Assembly: GCF_002127325.2 (NCBI RefSeq)
Contig: NC_035449.2
Coordinates: forward strand, 78,282,693-78,346,692
Direction of reading: 5' to 3'
Length of the DNA stretch: 64,000 bases
From: Helianthus annuus
Taxonomy: Eukaryota > Streptophyta > Magnoliopsida > Asterales > Asteraceae
A model generated the notes under the pieces. That model was given only the letters and a program-made list of their open reading frames with translations. It was not told the DNA's origin and searched no databases. Positions 1 to 10,972 of this stretch are shown in pieces (the first letter of the stretch is position 1; each line of letters opens with the position of its first letter). Made by a program: the position numbers and the translations under genes.

Positions 1-828
1 GAACCTTGAGTTGCTGATACCTAGATCTCAAATCAATCTTTGAGAAATAACTCGCTCCTTGGAGTTGATCAAACAAATCATCGATCCTGGGTAAAGGATA
101 ACGATTCTTGATCGTTACCTTATTCAGTTCACGGTAATCAATGCATAAGCGCATTGATCCGTCCTTCTTTTTCACGAATAAAATAGGAGCTCCCCAAGGC
201 GAAGAGCTGGGCTGAATGAAACCTTTTTCCAATAAATCATACAATTGAGTTCTGAGCTCTTTCATTTCGGTAGGCGCTAGATGATATGGAGCTCGTGCAA
301 TAGGCGCAGATCCAGGGAGGATGTCTATCCTGAATTCTACTTGCCTCTCAGGAGGTAATCCAGGTAACTCGTTAGGAAAGACATCAGGATACTCTGAAAT
401 GATTGGAATGTCTTCAATCTTCGGCTTTGGATTATTCACAGTCACCTGTGCCATGTAAATGACACATCCATTTTTCAAGCACTGAGATACTTTGAGAATA
501 GACACATTACTGGGTAATCCGTACTGTGTATCTCCTTGAATAGTGACCGATTCACCAGAAGGGGTTTTGATAATGACAAGCTTTTTATCGCAAGCAATTT
601 GGGCTTGGTTATGCGACAACCAATCCATGCCTAAAACTATATCAAAACCAGCCAATTTCATTGGCAGAAGGGATAGCGGAATAGAATGATTCTTAATGGA
701 TATGGAACACCCATCCAGAAGAGTTGAGGCTGATTTTAAGGTACCATCAGCAAGTTCTACCTCATACTTTATGTCTAGAGTCTTAATAGGCAAATTCAAC
801 AACTTACAGAACTTATGGTCTACAAAGG
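1..828 (-). pseudogene. Tekay-1 pol, protease C-terminus to reverse transcriptase N-terminus (partial)
   Basis: One minus-strand frame stays open from about 828 to the window edge. It begins at the protease active-site region, continues through the typical late protease stretch ([13 protein letters not shown], about 660-625), a linker ending in the [22 protein letters not shown] segment (about 390-330), and the RT start ([17 protein letters not shown], then [10 protein letters not shown] and [18 protein letters not shown] near 215-20). The RT palm motif that normally reads SGYHQL is SRYQQL here. It is out of frame with the gag ORF upstream by a one-base shift just after the GADK active-site motif (about 825). 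Product when intact: the polyprotein that matures and copies the element. Confidence 0.85.
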
Positions 829-2080
829 ACTTTATCAGCACCGGAATCAAATAAGACTCTAGCATAAATATTATTGATGAGGAAGGTACCTGTTATGACG
901 TTCTCGTCATTCACCGCTTCCCTTGCCTGCATTTGGAACACTCTGGCGTTGTTCTTCTTAGCCTCCTCAGGCTTCTTCGCATTCTTGGGGCAGTTGGTTT
1001 TGATGTGCCCCTTTTCATTGCAACCGTAACAGGTTGCATCCTTAATATTTCGGCACTCAACAGACTTGTGCCCCATCTTTTTACAGATCCCACATGGTTT
1101 GGCCTGTGGATCCCGGTTGCACTTTCCATAGTGCCTTTTGTGGCAAGTCTTGCACCTGGGCTTATCACCAGATTGCCCTTTCTTGGAACCAGAGTTCCCC
1201 TTACCTTTCTTGTTTGATTGAGAGGACTGATCATCCTCTCTTTTCCTCTTTCCCTCTTCAGAAGTCTTCTTCGCCCGACTCCTCACAACATCCAACGTGA
1301 GGGACAATGATAAATCTACTGCGGATCTATAGGTGGCTGGCTTAGAAGCCTTTACATTCCCCTTCACTTCAGGGGCCAGACCACCAATAAAACGCGTAAT
1401 GCGTTTGGGCTCAGGAGTGACTAGGTACGGTACAAGCCTTGACATGGAGTTGAAACTAGTCACATAGGATCTACAGTCCAGATCCTTCATCACAAGGGTG
1501 AGGAAATCAGTCTCTATACGCTCAACTTCATGCTGCGGACAATAAGTGTCCTTAACCAACTCAACAAACTTCTCCCACGAGAGATTATACAAATGCACTT
1601 TCCCGGTGGACTGTACCAGCGCTTTCCACCATGTAAGGGCGTCGCCCTTAAAAGATTGGGATACAAACATGACCACATCCTCCTTAGCGCAACCGCTAAT
1701 ATCTATCACAGTTTCCATCTCATCTAACCACTTCATGCAGTCTATCGCCCCCTTTTCTCCTGTAAAGTCTCTTGGCTTACAGGATACAAAATACTTGTAG
1801 GTACAATCCTTGGCGTGCCTAGGGTAGGCTCAAGAACTACCTGCTTTTTGGGTTCACTACCCTGGTTAGACGAGTGCAGGGACTCAGTCTTTTTATGAGT
1901 GTGTGGCTGAGAATGGGTTCTAGAATAAGTTGGAGACCAAACAACACTCGGCTCTTTAAACTTAGCATCTACCGCTTGAGAAACTGCCGTGGTGATTAAT
2001 GCTTGCAATTCGGCACCAGTAATATTAATTCTGGTGTTGCCCTCTGCTGGATGACTGTTTGCTTCATCTGAGCCAGCCAT
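813..2080 (-). pseudogene. Tekay-1 gag with two zinc knuckles, frameshifted
   Basis: Capsid/nucleocapsid polyprotein of the element. It starts at ATG 2080 (MAGSDEANSH). The first 112 codons and the main 307-codon block (to 813) are in different frames; the shift lies near 1815, where the frame reading DCTYKYFVSCKPRDF takes over. The retrotransposon gag domain is visible around 1730-1330 (FKGDALTWWKALV, ERIETDFLTLVM). Two CX2CX4HX4C zinc knuckles follow, CGICKKMGHKSVEC and CYGCNEKGHIKTNC (about 1100-990), after a lysine-rich nuclear-type stretch. The block ends at the protease active site, LFDSGADK, where a second one-base shift gives a premature stop. Assembles RNA-packaging particles in the cytoplasm when intact. 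Confidence 0.85.
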
Positions 2081-2973
2081 TTCTGAATACTATAACAAAC
2101 AATAATAATATTCAAATTATATATAAATTCATCGCATTGATGATCAGATGGTCATGGTATTATTTAAACCATTTAGACCATTTTAAATAGAAATTTAAAA
2201 TCAAATAGAATACACTATTCTTTATGCTATTAAGCAGGGGAAAATAGAATTTCCACAACTGCAAATGTCGTGAAAGACATTTTATTTATCATTAAGCTCG
2301 TCTCGAAGGACATTTAAATAGCTTAGGAAGCTTGTCATAGGGACGAGTCATGATCTAACCATCGATCTCTTGGATCGATGAGCTTTTAAGGGTCGAACAA
2401 AGTTCATAGCCTTATTGACAAGAAGTTTATAAATTGAACTTTCGTTGTCATTATTACACCTTTGCTTACAAGCATATATCTCTAAAGGATGTCTTGGTGT
2501 ACACATCATATTGATGTTTATTAGCCATGATTCGCATTGATCATTTTAGGCTATATATGACTTGGAAAGATCCAAGGACCTTTTGGAAGCTTGTGTGGTT
2601 TCTCGCACCGCACAACTAGGAATGTCAACATGTTTTCAGATGTTAACAGAGATTTGTTATCTTAAAAAGGTTGTACCATCATAGCCAATTAATACTTTGG
2701 CTAGGTTATACCTCTAAGAGTTTTCTTTGGGGGATCAATTATAAATTGAAAAGGTATAACATGATGTAATAAATTACCCAATTTAAAAACCAAAGTTAAA
2801 ACTTCATTAACTGAAAAAAAGTACAACTGCCCTAAACGGCACTTAAAAAAGACAAACTACCTGCGCAGGGGCATACAGAAAGGAAAATAAGTCCACGTAG
2901 GGACTTGATACAGAAACTAAGCAAATGTCCTCGCAGGGACACGATTACAAACAACTAAGAAAATAACAATCCT
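2081..2973 (-). other. Tekay-1 spacer between pre-gag ORF and gag, with a cluster of short hairpins
   Basis: No coding potential is visible across these 890 bases. At the end next to the pre-gag ORF (2828-2941) lie several short inverted repeats: TGCC-CTAAAC-GGCA at 2828-2841, CTGCGCAG at 2861-2868, AAGTCC-ACGTA-G-GGACTT at 2889-2906 and TGTCC-TCGCAG-GGACA at 2926-2941. Three of them share a loop-like core around CGYAGGG while the stem bases differ. This suggests RNA structure; function is unknown. Confidence 0.5.
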
Positions 2974-4167
2974 CTACTTCTTCTTCCCTTTGATAAGGTT
3001 TGCAAGGCCTTTCATGAAGCTATTATGCTTCTCCTTGTTTTTCCTAGCCTTGTGCTCAACCCTATCCAACCTCTCCAGGATTTCCTGAGTCTGATGCTGC
3101 TGCTGCTACTGAGGAGGAGGTTGTTGGCACGGTAGGTACTGATAACCCCCCGATGGAAGAACCGGAGGGTAAGAAGAAGGGTAAAGGTGATACTGCGCAG
3201 CCGTAAGGTACGGGTCTTGAGATACATAGTCCGAGGGGTACCCCGATGGGTTTTCAAAAGGATTATACCCAGAAGAACCTGGGTATGTTGGGATTGGGTT
3301 ATCAAAACCCATAGGCGGCTCAGGTGGTGCATAAGAAGCTGGCGGAGGTTCAATCTCCGGCGCCGCATTCGAGGGCCCACCCATCTGAGGGTCCTCTGGA
3401 ATAGGGGGATAAGAACTCGAACCCCGGGGAGAACTAAAACGAGGTCCCCCCCGTACGGACATACGTGCGTTCCTCCTTTGCCTCGGAGGCTCGGGAGGTG
3501 GCTGCGGTGGCTGCTGCGGTGGATCCTCTACCGGAAGTGGCGGTGGTGAGACAGCTTGGAGTTGCGGTTCAACCAAAGGTGGTTGGGCTGGAGAGTTATG
3601 GTATGATGGGGTAAAGTACCAATCATATGTGGCCATTTTCTCCTGGAACGAGTCGGGTCCATTGTAAGGTGATCCCTGAAATGGGGATCCACTTGATATG
3701 CTGATTGGGTGACCCGGCGTTCCGGTCTGCATCTCCGGATCTGGATCATCGTCCGTTTCCATCTCTTGAGAGAAATGGTCATCAGGGCCCAAGGGGTTGT
3801 AACCAAGAAAATCGTTAACATAGTCGTTCGGGTTAAACTATCCCAGGGAGTAGAGGGAATCAGAGTGGTGAAACGAATGGGATTGCAAAGAGTGGTGTGA
3901 ATGGTAAGACTCATGAGAATGATGAGATTGCTGAGAGTGATGTGAATGTTGGGGTTCATCAGGAACAAGTGGCCCAAAGGACGGGTGGAAAGAAGGCGAT
4001 GAGCTTAGCGAGACTGAGTGTCTTGCCGGCTCAAAAGGTTGACCCCACATATCGTGAGAGTCGGAGGTGGAAAAGGACGCCGATGGAGTGCGTCTATAAG
4101 ATGGTCCTGCTGACGACGGTCCCCCACGCATGGGACCCTTGCCTCGTCCCCTTACTCTTGGAGGCAT
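2974..4167 (-). pseudogene. Tekay-1 extra pre-gag ORF: Arg/Gly, His/Ser and Pro-rich protein, two in-frame amber codons
   Basis: A single minus-strand frame of 397 codons plus stop runs from ATG 4167 (MPPRVRGRGKGPMRGG) to a TAG at 2974-2976. It is broken only by TAG at 3838-3840 and TAG at 3106-3108, both in frame. Order: basic Arg/Gly N-terminus (about residues 1-25), Ser-rich and then His/Ser-rich tract (SHHSHESYHSHHS, about 85-107), acidic stretch (METDDDPDPEMQ, about 138-150), long Pro-rich section with PPQQPPQPPPEPPRQRR (about 210-230), and a Glu/Lys-rich helical tail ending LIKGKKK. There is no zinc knuckle, protease or membrane segment. It lies between the primer site and gag, where canonical Tekay elements have none. 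Function unknown; an RNA-binding or particle-associated accessory protein is only a guess. Confidence 0.65.
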
Positions 4168-4337
4168 GCTGATGATTCCTGTTAAAACAAGAAAACAAAA
4201 ATAAAATAAAACATAATAACAGCAAAGGAAGTAAAAGATATATCCTAGATCATTTGCTAGACTCGAGAGTCTAAGGAATGTGCTTGTTGTGTCATTGAGA
4301 TTAAACACAAAAGGTTAGTGTTTAATTCACTCAATGT

Positions 4338-4351
4338 TGGCTCTGATACCA
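4338..4351 (-). promoter_or_regulatory. Primer-binding site of Tekay-1 (initiator Met tRNA type)
   Basis: On the minus strand the sequence TGGTATCAGAGCCA lies three bases inside the 5' LTR end. It matches the 3' end of plant initiator Met tRNA, the usual minus-strand DNA primer of Ty3/gypsy elements. It fixes the element's orientation and the LTR boundary. Confidence 0.9.
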
Positions 4352-7113
4352 ACCTGTCACACCCCAATATTCCACGTATTACCGATGGGCCCGGTGGGGA
4401 GTATCGTGACGTAGTTGATATCATCATAGTCAATACACACAATAATATAGCACAACGGAAGGCTGGTTAAAATAAGCTATTACAAACCATAACGTCTGAG
4501 CGTTCGAGTTTATGAATGTACATACAGGAATGTAATAAGATCCACAGGCGGATCAGAAAATACAAAGAAAACAAAACTACAGACTTCGGGTATCTATTGG
4601 ATTTGCAAGATCCTCTATAACACCCTATAGCTCCAGCCTATTTCGGGAAGTACCTGTTAATCAATCTTTAGGAAAATACGTCAGTTTACACTAGTAAATA
4701 CAATTTAACTGACTCATTTTGAAAACATTTAAGAAAATTGATTTATGTGCACAAGGCACAAATCATTTATAACTTGGGACAATCTTTATTAAGATCTTGT
4801 ATACAGTTTTACAGGTTTGTCATACATGTGGGGCCGGTTTGAAAGCCGGACATGATTAACTGACTCACCACTTATAGAACCCACAAAGGAGTTATCCCAA
4901 CTTGTGGGTAATTCAACATTTAGCATTTGCATCTGTCAGGTGCATGCCTGCACCCCGTGCATAGGTCGTGGCCATTAATAACTTAAATGAGCCAAGGATA
5001 TCCAGGACACGGTCGTTAACCCCCAAATGTTTATGTTATCAAACAATACGGATTAAAGCGGGTTATGCGGATTTATTAAATCACAATCCGACTAAATAAT
5101 CCCATACCCGACCAAGCGGTATTAATATACCGTATCCCAAGCCCGTATAGGGAAAATAAGTTAAAAGTATTTACCTGGTGATAGCAGTAAATTCCTAAGG
5201 TTCTTGAAAGACACTTTTTACCGGAAGCTATTAATATGTATAGAAGGTTTAATTAGCCTATAAGGATGCTAACGGGTCTTTAATTAGTCAAGGACTTAGA
5301 CCGGCTAGCTAGAAGGAAACCTTACGGCTCTAAACGCTAGATTAAGCGAAGGCCGGAATAGAATGTGATTTAGACCCGACAAGCTTGGATACTTGTATAA
5401 TATGGGTAAACTAAATACATTCTGGAAAATGAGAATCAAATGATAAGGTTAAGCCCGTTTCGGTTATTTTACGTAAACTAGTCACGTAGACCGATCCAAA
5501 CGCGTAAATGCGTAACGGGTAACCAATTAAATTATATACAGGTCTTAATCATTATTATGCTCAAAATATGCTAATATATCAGTAACATATTAACATGTAT
5601 GCCCAAAAAGCAATTTAAACCAAAATAAGTCCCATAAGGGCATTTTGGAAATTTTAATGCTCATAAAAGAGTTTATTTGTAAAACTGAGTTACAGGTCTA
5701 ATTAAATTAGTAAAAACATGTATTTTAATAGGTTATATCAGTAGGATGCTTAACATATGAGAAAAATACCTTTTATAACCAACTATGCACCGTAGGGGCA
5801 TTTTGGTAAATTTACATAAGCTTTTAAGGTCAAAAATAGACTTCTGAGTTTAAAAACTTTAGCTTACTGTAATATTACATATATTAGTTTAAAACATCAG
5901 TAGGTAATGAGTTTTATATGCCAAATATAGTTTTGACCCATACTAGGTGTTAAAAACACTTAGAAGTCGATTTAAAGGGGTATTCGGGTTAAGATAGGAA
6001 ATCTGAGTTTTTTATCAATTTATAAGGTTCAAAATATTCTATTTATCATATAGAATTAGTAGCAAAAGGGTTGGCATTGAAAAATTATGTAAAACTCATT
6101 TTATGTGTGAAAAGGGTAAAACCGACAATAATCGAAATTAGGCTAAAATCCTATGTTATGCTCAGCCTAAAAATAAATAAAATCTTCAAAAATCCCAAAC
6201 TATTATTTAACATTAGTAGGTAAAAGGTTTGGTGTTAAAAATCGCGTTTAGATAGGCTTTATGTTAATTATGCCTTTTAAATACTAAAAAGTTCCTTAAT
6301 TACGCTATTGAGCATAACTCCCATTCTAGACCTCAAACTGATGTCAAATTTTCGGGACATGTCTAAATATTAGTAGCAAAGGTTTTAGTCCATTCACATT
6401 GCTAAAAATCTCGGTTTTATACAAAGAGGGCATTTTACGCATTATTAAGCATAATCACGATCAAGAGCATATAATTCAAACTATTAGGCACCATGCTCCA
6501 GAGGGTTATACTACTAAGTAATGTGGTCCTAATGGAAGCTTAAAACATGGAAGAATTAAGCTTGAACGGGTCAGAACTGGAAGTCAAAGCAAAAGTCAAG
6601 CTTTTGCAACTTTCGGTTATAAACTGACCTTAGACTATTAATTGTAAGATTAGGACTGATCAAACATGTTTAAATATTAATTATCAAGTCATTAGAATGT
6701 TAAAATAATATTTAGGACCTCTGCTTTATCAATTTTAATCATTTGAAAACATTCTGTCCAGTTTGAGTTTTTGTCAAACTACTTTGATCCGCAATTGATC
6801 AGTCAAACGAGATAGTTAGGAGATGCCCTTTTTAGGGTAAATCACCTATACTAAGGTGGTTCCATAACCACTTTCAATTTGATCAGTGGCTGGACCAAAC
6901 AAGATTAAAGAAAAAGTCAAACCTAAACTATGACAAGTTTGATTTCAAGATAATTAAGCTAATTTAAGTGACTAAGCAAGTGATTAGGAGCTTACTACAG
7001 GTCCAAGCAATCTTTTCTACACTTGAAAGTCTTCTCCTTGTCCTTGCAATGCTCCAGAAGATGATTTGAAATTGTTTGCAAAAGAAGTGTTCATGAACTT
7101 AAGACTAAAGCCT

Positions 7114-7122
7114 CTTATATAG
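7114..7122 (-). promoter_or_regulatory. TATA-like box in the Tekay-1 LTR
   Basis: Minus-strand CTATATAAG, about 0.9 kb into the LTR, is a plausible core promoter for the genomic RNA. It is the best TATA-like match near the palindrome cluster. Transcription start not observable. Confidence 0.4.
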
Positions 7123-7293
7123 TGAATTCCTAAGTTCCAAGATCATTGCAGCTGTTGTTGGAGGCCCTAGGATCACCCCAGGTGTCCTAGTGGTTTATTT
7201 TTACCTTCCAATGATCCATGGTTTCGCAACAAGTCACCTAGAGTCGGTTAAATGGCAAGAACATACATCTGTCCAAAATTCTGCCCAGCGATA

Positions 7294-7443
7294 AGCTTAC
7301 GGACCGTAAGCTAAACATCTTGCGGACCATATTCGGATCTTACGGACCGTAAGTCACAATCCATGCGGTGCGTAACTGAACCTGATTTACATCGCCAGTT
7401 ACCTCCTTGCGGACCGTAAGCTTAAGGCCATACGGTCCGTAAC
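7294..7443. repeat. Palindrome cluster CTTACGGACCGTAAG in the Tekay-1 LTR
   Basis: Perfect palindrome AGCTTACGGACCGTAAGCT at 7294-7312, CTTACGGACCGTAAG at 7339-7353, half-site GCGGACCGTAAG near 7409-7420 and TACGGTCCGTA at 7431-7441, with degenerate copies between. In element orientation the cluster is just upstream of the TATA-like box, so it may be a cis-regulatory array or a fold in a longer transcript. Confidence 0.65.
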
Positions 7444-8014
7444 CGATGACCAGAGGACAAAAATTTTTAAACTTTTATATACTTTTCCATTTACTTCCAT
7501 GATTGAACTTTTGGTAATAATCTAATGTAATAGTCCATAAGACTAGGCTTGCCATGCTCAATTTACCATGCCATGCATATATGTCCCTTTGGAGTTTTCA
7601 CAAGTTGGCAATATATGTAGAAATTGTCGATATTGCACATGAACTTCATATTCTTGAAAGGTTGATTAGTTCAATGCAATTTCCATCGGACAATTATGTA
7701 TTCATAATCAGATTTGCATGAGATTATATTAAAAATCTTTTCAAAGCTTTGTGGACATTAAACGGTCACTCAGAGGTAGAATTAACATGTTGACACGTTT
7801 AATCCCTGTAGCTTTATAATCTCCCGAGCATGTTTATAAACGGCTCGTTATATTCAATCGGTCACTTAATTAAGAATATATCGTCCGCTTATCGTCATTC
7901 AGAGGCTCAAGTTTGGCATGTTGACATTTTAAGTTCTTCACGAAATTTCCACGTGTTTAAAGTTCAGGACACGTGTCAATATATAATTTGGACACGTTTT
8001 TACGTGGTGTCACA

Positions 8015-9744
8015 CCGATTCTAATCATCTTTCATGAGAAAAAAAAGAAGAAGAAATGTTAATTACATTTATAAAGCTGAAATTTATCGTTGTTGGTTGA
8101 CCTTTTGTTTTCATAAGATTTTGCTCTTCTCCATTTATCTTTAAATTGTCATCTTCCTATAAAGCACATAATATGACAATTAAATCAAAAAGCAGAAATT
8201 AGGCCACATGAACTTTAACTTTACCTTTACCTTTAGGAAACGTTTGCCATCTTCAATCAAAACTAAACAGATATTGTGCTTGATCCGTACGAGGTTGCTG
8301 TTAAGATATTGGAGGTGTTGATCAGATAAAAAGTATGTCTCTGCTCCCCTTTATATAGGAATATAAAGAAACTGCTAGTAACCATATAGGAATATAAAGA
8401 AACTGCTGGTAACCAACCAACTACCCACGGAACTGCATTTGTTTTTTTTTTAAATTGCTTCCTTTTTGTCGGAACTGGTTTAGGTGGAGAACGTGGGCAG
8501 AAAATCATGGGGGGAACTAACTACTTAGTAGTTTTTTAATTAGTTTATAACTTTTTTGTTAGATCGTGGAATGTTATCTCCTATTTATTAGGCTGACCAG
8601 GTCAAAGTGTCAACCTGAACTGTTTTAGGAGATAATTGTTTAAATTCATAAATAACTGTTACGTATTCAAAAACACAATGTCTTCAAAACACAATGTTAA
8701 ATTGTATGTATTTAATTATGTGTTACTAAATTACGTAAATAACCGTCAAGGTTAGACGTGTTAAAAACACAATGTTAAATTGTATGTATATTATGTGTAA
8801 CTAAATTACATAAATATTGACCGATGACTTTTCTAACACAATGATTTATAATACTATAGCTTATAACTCATGGGATAACATTCAAACACAATTTAATGCA
8901 TTAATAATGGTTAAACAATATTGATACATCCCGAGTTTTATTTGTTAAAAAGGTAATATCTATTAAAAGATCGAATTAATGGTTATTTCTTAATATATAA
9001 TTTAACTTTTTCTTTTAGGTACTGCAACTCAAATTCATCCTGACACAAATATTAATATACCTTTAAAATAAATATTATATATTACTTTTTTACATTGTTT
9101 AATTAAAATTAATGGTTTTTAGAGGTAAATTGGTTTTACTTTTTTTTATTGTTGCCAGATGATACATCGAAAAAGGAATAATTGGATTTAGTAATGTATT
9201 TTATGTTGTCTATATTTTATTGCACATGTGCAATTAATTAAATGGGAGAGTGGAGGATATGGGGAGTAAATTTAGGTAACTTCTTAACTGCTGCATTTAA
9301 AAAAAACTGCCAAATTTTTGGGGGTTATTACGGCTGAGATTTAATCTCATAAATAATCGCCTAGCAGTATACTCGTCCGCTAGGATGGGTTCCTAAGTTT
9401 AAGATCATCTAAACTATGTGTACATTTAAGATCATGATGACTTCTTATCCAACTGGGATTAGTAGGTATAGCAGTGGTTTAATTGTTGTACATGTTAACT
9501 CAAGTTTTCGTATATGGTTAACGCAATTTAACATCTTTGCTTCGTTATTTGCAAGTTGATTTACGTAGGAGTCGCTATCACCAAAAAGTTAACAAAAAAG
9601 ATATATACATATTACATGTCTATGATAATGGTGACACATAGTATGTCGTCATAAATTTAATGTAAAACATAAATGACCATTAAAACTTGTATGAATTGCT
9701 AGCAATAATTTAAAGTCTTGACATAAGTTATATTCTTAATAGAG
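8015..9744. other. AT-rich non-coding stretch with a 31-bp tandem duplication
   Basis: No convincing gene. A 31-bp unit beginning ATATAGGAATATAAAG is present twice in tandem (8353-8383 and 8384-8414, one mismatch). Scattered copies of AAAACACAATG occur near 8670-8840, foreshadowing the denser blocks at 10.7 and 12.9 kb. Confidence 0.6.
9358..9560. repeat. Dispersed repeat unit, copy 1
   Basis: A block with the landmarks CTAGGATGGGTTCCTAAG, ACTATGTGTACATTTAAGATC, GATTAGTAGGTATAGCAG, GTACATGTTAACTCAA and AACATCTTTGCTTCG. The same ordered landmarks recur near 10380, 13160 and 13320, so this is a local family of degenerate direct repeats about 150-200 bp long. Nature unknown. Confidence 0.6.
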
Positions 9745-9990
9745 TGAAATGTCATTTTAGTCCCTGAAATTTGGGTCATTTTGTCACTTTAGTCCAAAGG
9801 TTTCATTTATCACCTGTGGTTCCAAAAAGGTTTTAACATTGCCATTTCAGTCCAACTGACTTAACCGCATCCATTGACCTCCGTTAAGTCAGGGGAAATT
9901 TGTCTTTTTCAGTTTATTATCACAGTTCATTTATTAACCCCTTTTTCTATATCCACCCACCACCATTAGACCTGTTCAAGCCCTAAATCA
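9745..9990 (+). repeat. Repeat with the phrase 'cattttagtccctgaaatt' (terminal-repeat-like)
   Basis: Phrases such as TCATTTTAGTCCCTGAAA, TTTTGTCACTTTAGTCC and TTAACCGCATCCATTGACC are, from general knowledge, typical of ends of abundant plant DNA transposons and their MITE relatives. A related but different phrase occurs in the opposite orientation at 14640-14795. I could not establish paired ends or a target duplication. Confidence 0.4.
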
Positions 9991-10379
9991 ACGTCATCTT
10001 TTTCGTTGGTGTCTTGAATTTACTCACTCTAAGAAACTGTATAAGTGAAATCAATTTCATACTAACAGTTTCTTAATTGCTGAATCTACATCAGGATTAT
10101 GCAAAGAAGGAATGAGTAGTTGAATACATAGGTGATAGTATGAATCTATCTATTACTTTACAATATGCAGACTAATGTTATGGGTGTATGAAGGAAGACA
10201 TGGTCAACTTTACAACAAAAAAGTTGAGCCGCACTACTATCATCCGATGATCAAGCATAACAAAAACATAAAATATTTCAAACCCAACAAAACAAACACC
10301 AAACACAATGTTTATCATAGCACCGGTTTCTAGGTTCCGTTTGATCCGTTAATCGATTGATTCTTTGTTAACCAGTTTC

Positions 10380-10525
10380 ACCAAACTATGTATACATTAA
10401 TGATCCCGATAACGTATAATTCAATTGGGTTAGTAGGCGCAGAAATTGGTTAATTCTCGTACATGTTAAATCAAATTTTGTTATTTAGTAGGCGTAAGAT
10501 AACATCTTTGCATCGTTGTGTACAA
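10380..10525. repeat. Dispersed repeat unit, copy 2
   Basis: Carries the ordered landmarks ACTATGTATACATTAATGATC, GGGTTAGTAGGCGCAGAA, CGTACATGTTAAATCAAA and AACATCTTTGCATCG, matching the unit at 9358-9560. Confidence 0.6.
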
Positions 10526-10679
10526 CCCGATTTTTTAAGGAAAAAGCAAACAATAACGAAATAGCTTTAAACATATAATGACGTGTTTCAATTACAAATG
10601 TATACAACAAAGTCAATAAAAATGTGTTAAACGTACAAATGCAAGGTACAATGCATCATAGCAAAATTACACGTTGATA

Positions 10680-10925
10680 GCAAAGAAAATCATTCAATGC
10701 ACACACAGTGTTCTACAAAAACACAATGCTATTGTAGAGCACAATGTTATATATAAAACACAAACAACTACAAAAAACAATGTCATATAAAAACACAATG
10801 GCAATAACACAATGTTATTAAAAAAAACACAATAATGTTATACAAAAAACAAATGCCTTTGTAAAAACACAATTCCTTGCCTTTGAAAAAACACAACTCC
10901 TTGTAAAAAAACACAATAGCATGTA
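10680..10925. repeat. AACACAATG-rich block A
   Basis: A run of more than ten variants of AAAAACACAATG separated by short spacers (GTTATATATAAAACACAAAC, GGCAATAACACAATG, AAATGCCTTTGTAAAAACAC). The order of variants is largely repeated in block B at 12820-13095, on the other side of the solo LTR, pointing to a duplicated segment and not to simple microsatellite growth. Confidence 0.65.
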
Positions 10926-10967
10926 GTTAATGTATATATTACCTAAATACCCAATGTATATGATAAC

Positions 10968-10972
10968 CATTT
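10968..10972. repeat. Target-site duplication CATTT (left) of the solo LTR
   Basis: CATTT immediately precedes TGTAACGCCC and recurs at 12617-12621, directly after GGGGTGTTACA. Confidence 0.85.

Larger units (their letters stand above)
1..8014 (-). mobile_element. Tekay-1: partial Ty3/gypsy chromovirus-like LTR retrotransposon (5' LTR to RT)
   Basis: Read on the minus strand it runs 5' LTR (8014-4355), primer-binding site, an extra pre-gag ORF, a non-coding spacer, gag, protease and the start of reverse transcriptase, then leaves the window at position 1. The order gag-PR-RT and the RT motif [20 protein letters not shown] place it in Ty3/gypsy. Assignment to the Tekay/Del lineage is inferred from resemblance to the complete element at 45415-56468, because the integrase and chromodomain are off-window. 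Frameshifts in gag and at the protease, and two amber codons in the pre-gag ORF, make it non-functional as read. Confidence 0.85.
4355..8014 (-). repeat. 5' LTR of Tekay-1 (about 3.66 kb)
   Basis: The plus-strand left end is TGTCACACCCC, directly beside the primer site. The right end is placed at GGTGTCACA (8014), giving TG...CA with short inverted ends; the right boundary could shift by two bases (8012). No ORF of interest lies inside. A TATA-like CTATATAAG sits at 7122-7114, and a palindrome cluster lies upstream of it in element orientation. The target duplication cannot be tested because the other LTR is off-window; the flanking 5-mer would be CCGAT. Confidence 0.7.

Noticed and set aside
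3187..3549. Arg/Trp-rich plus-strand ORF
   Set aside because: Shadow of the Pro-rich pre-gag ORF; Pro codons read backwards give Trp, Gly and Arg.
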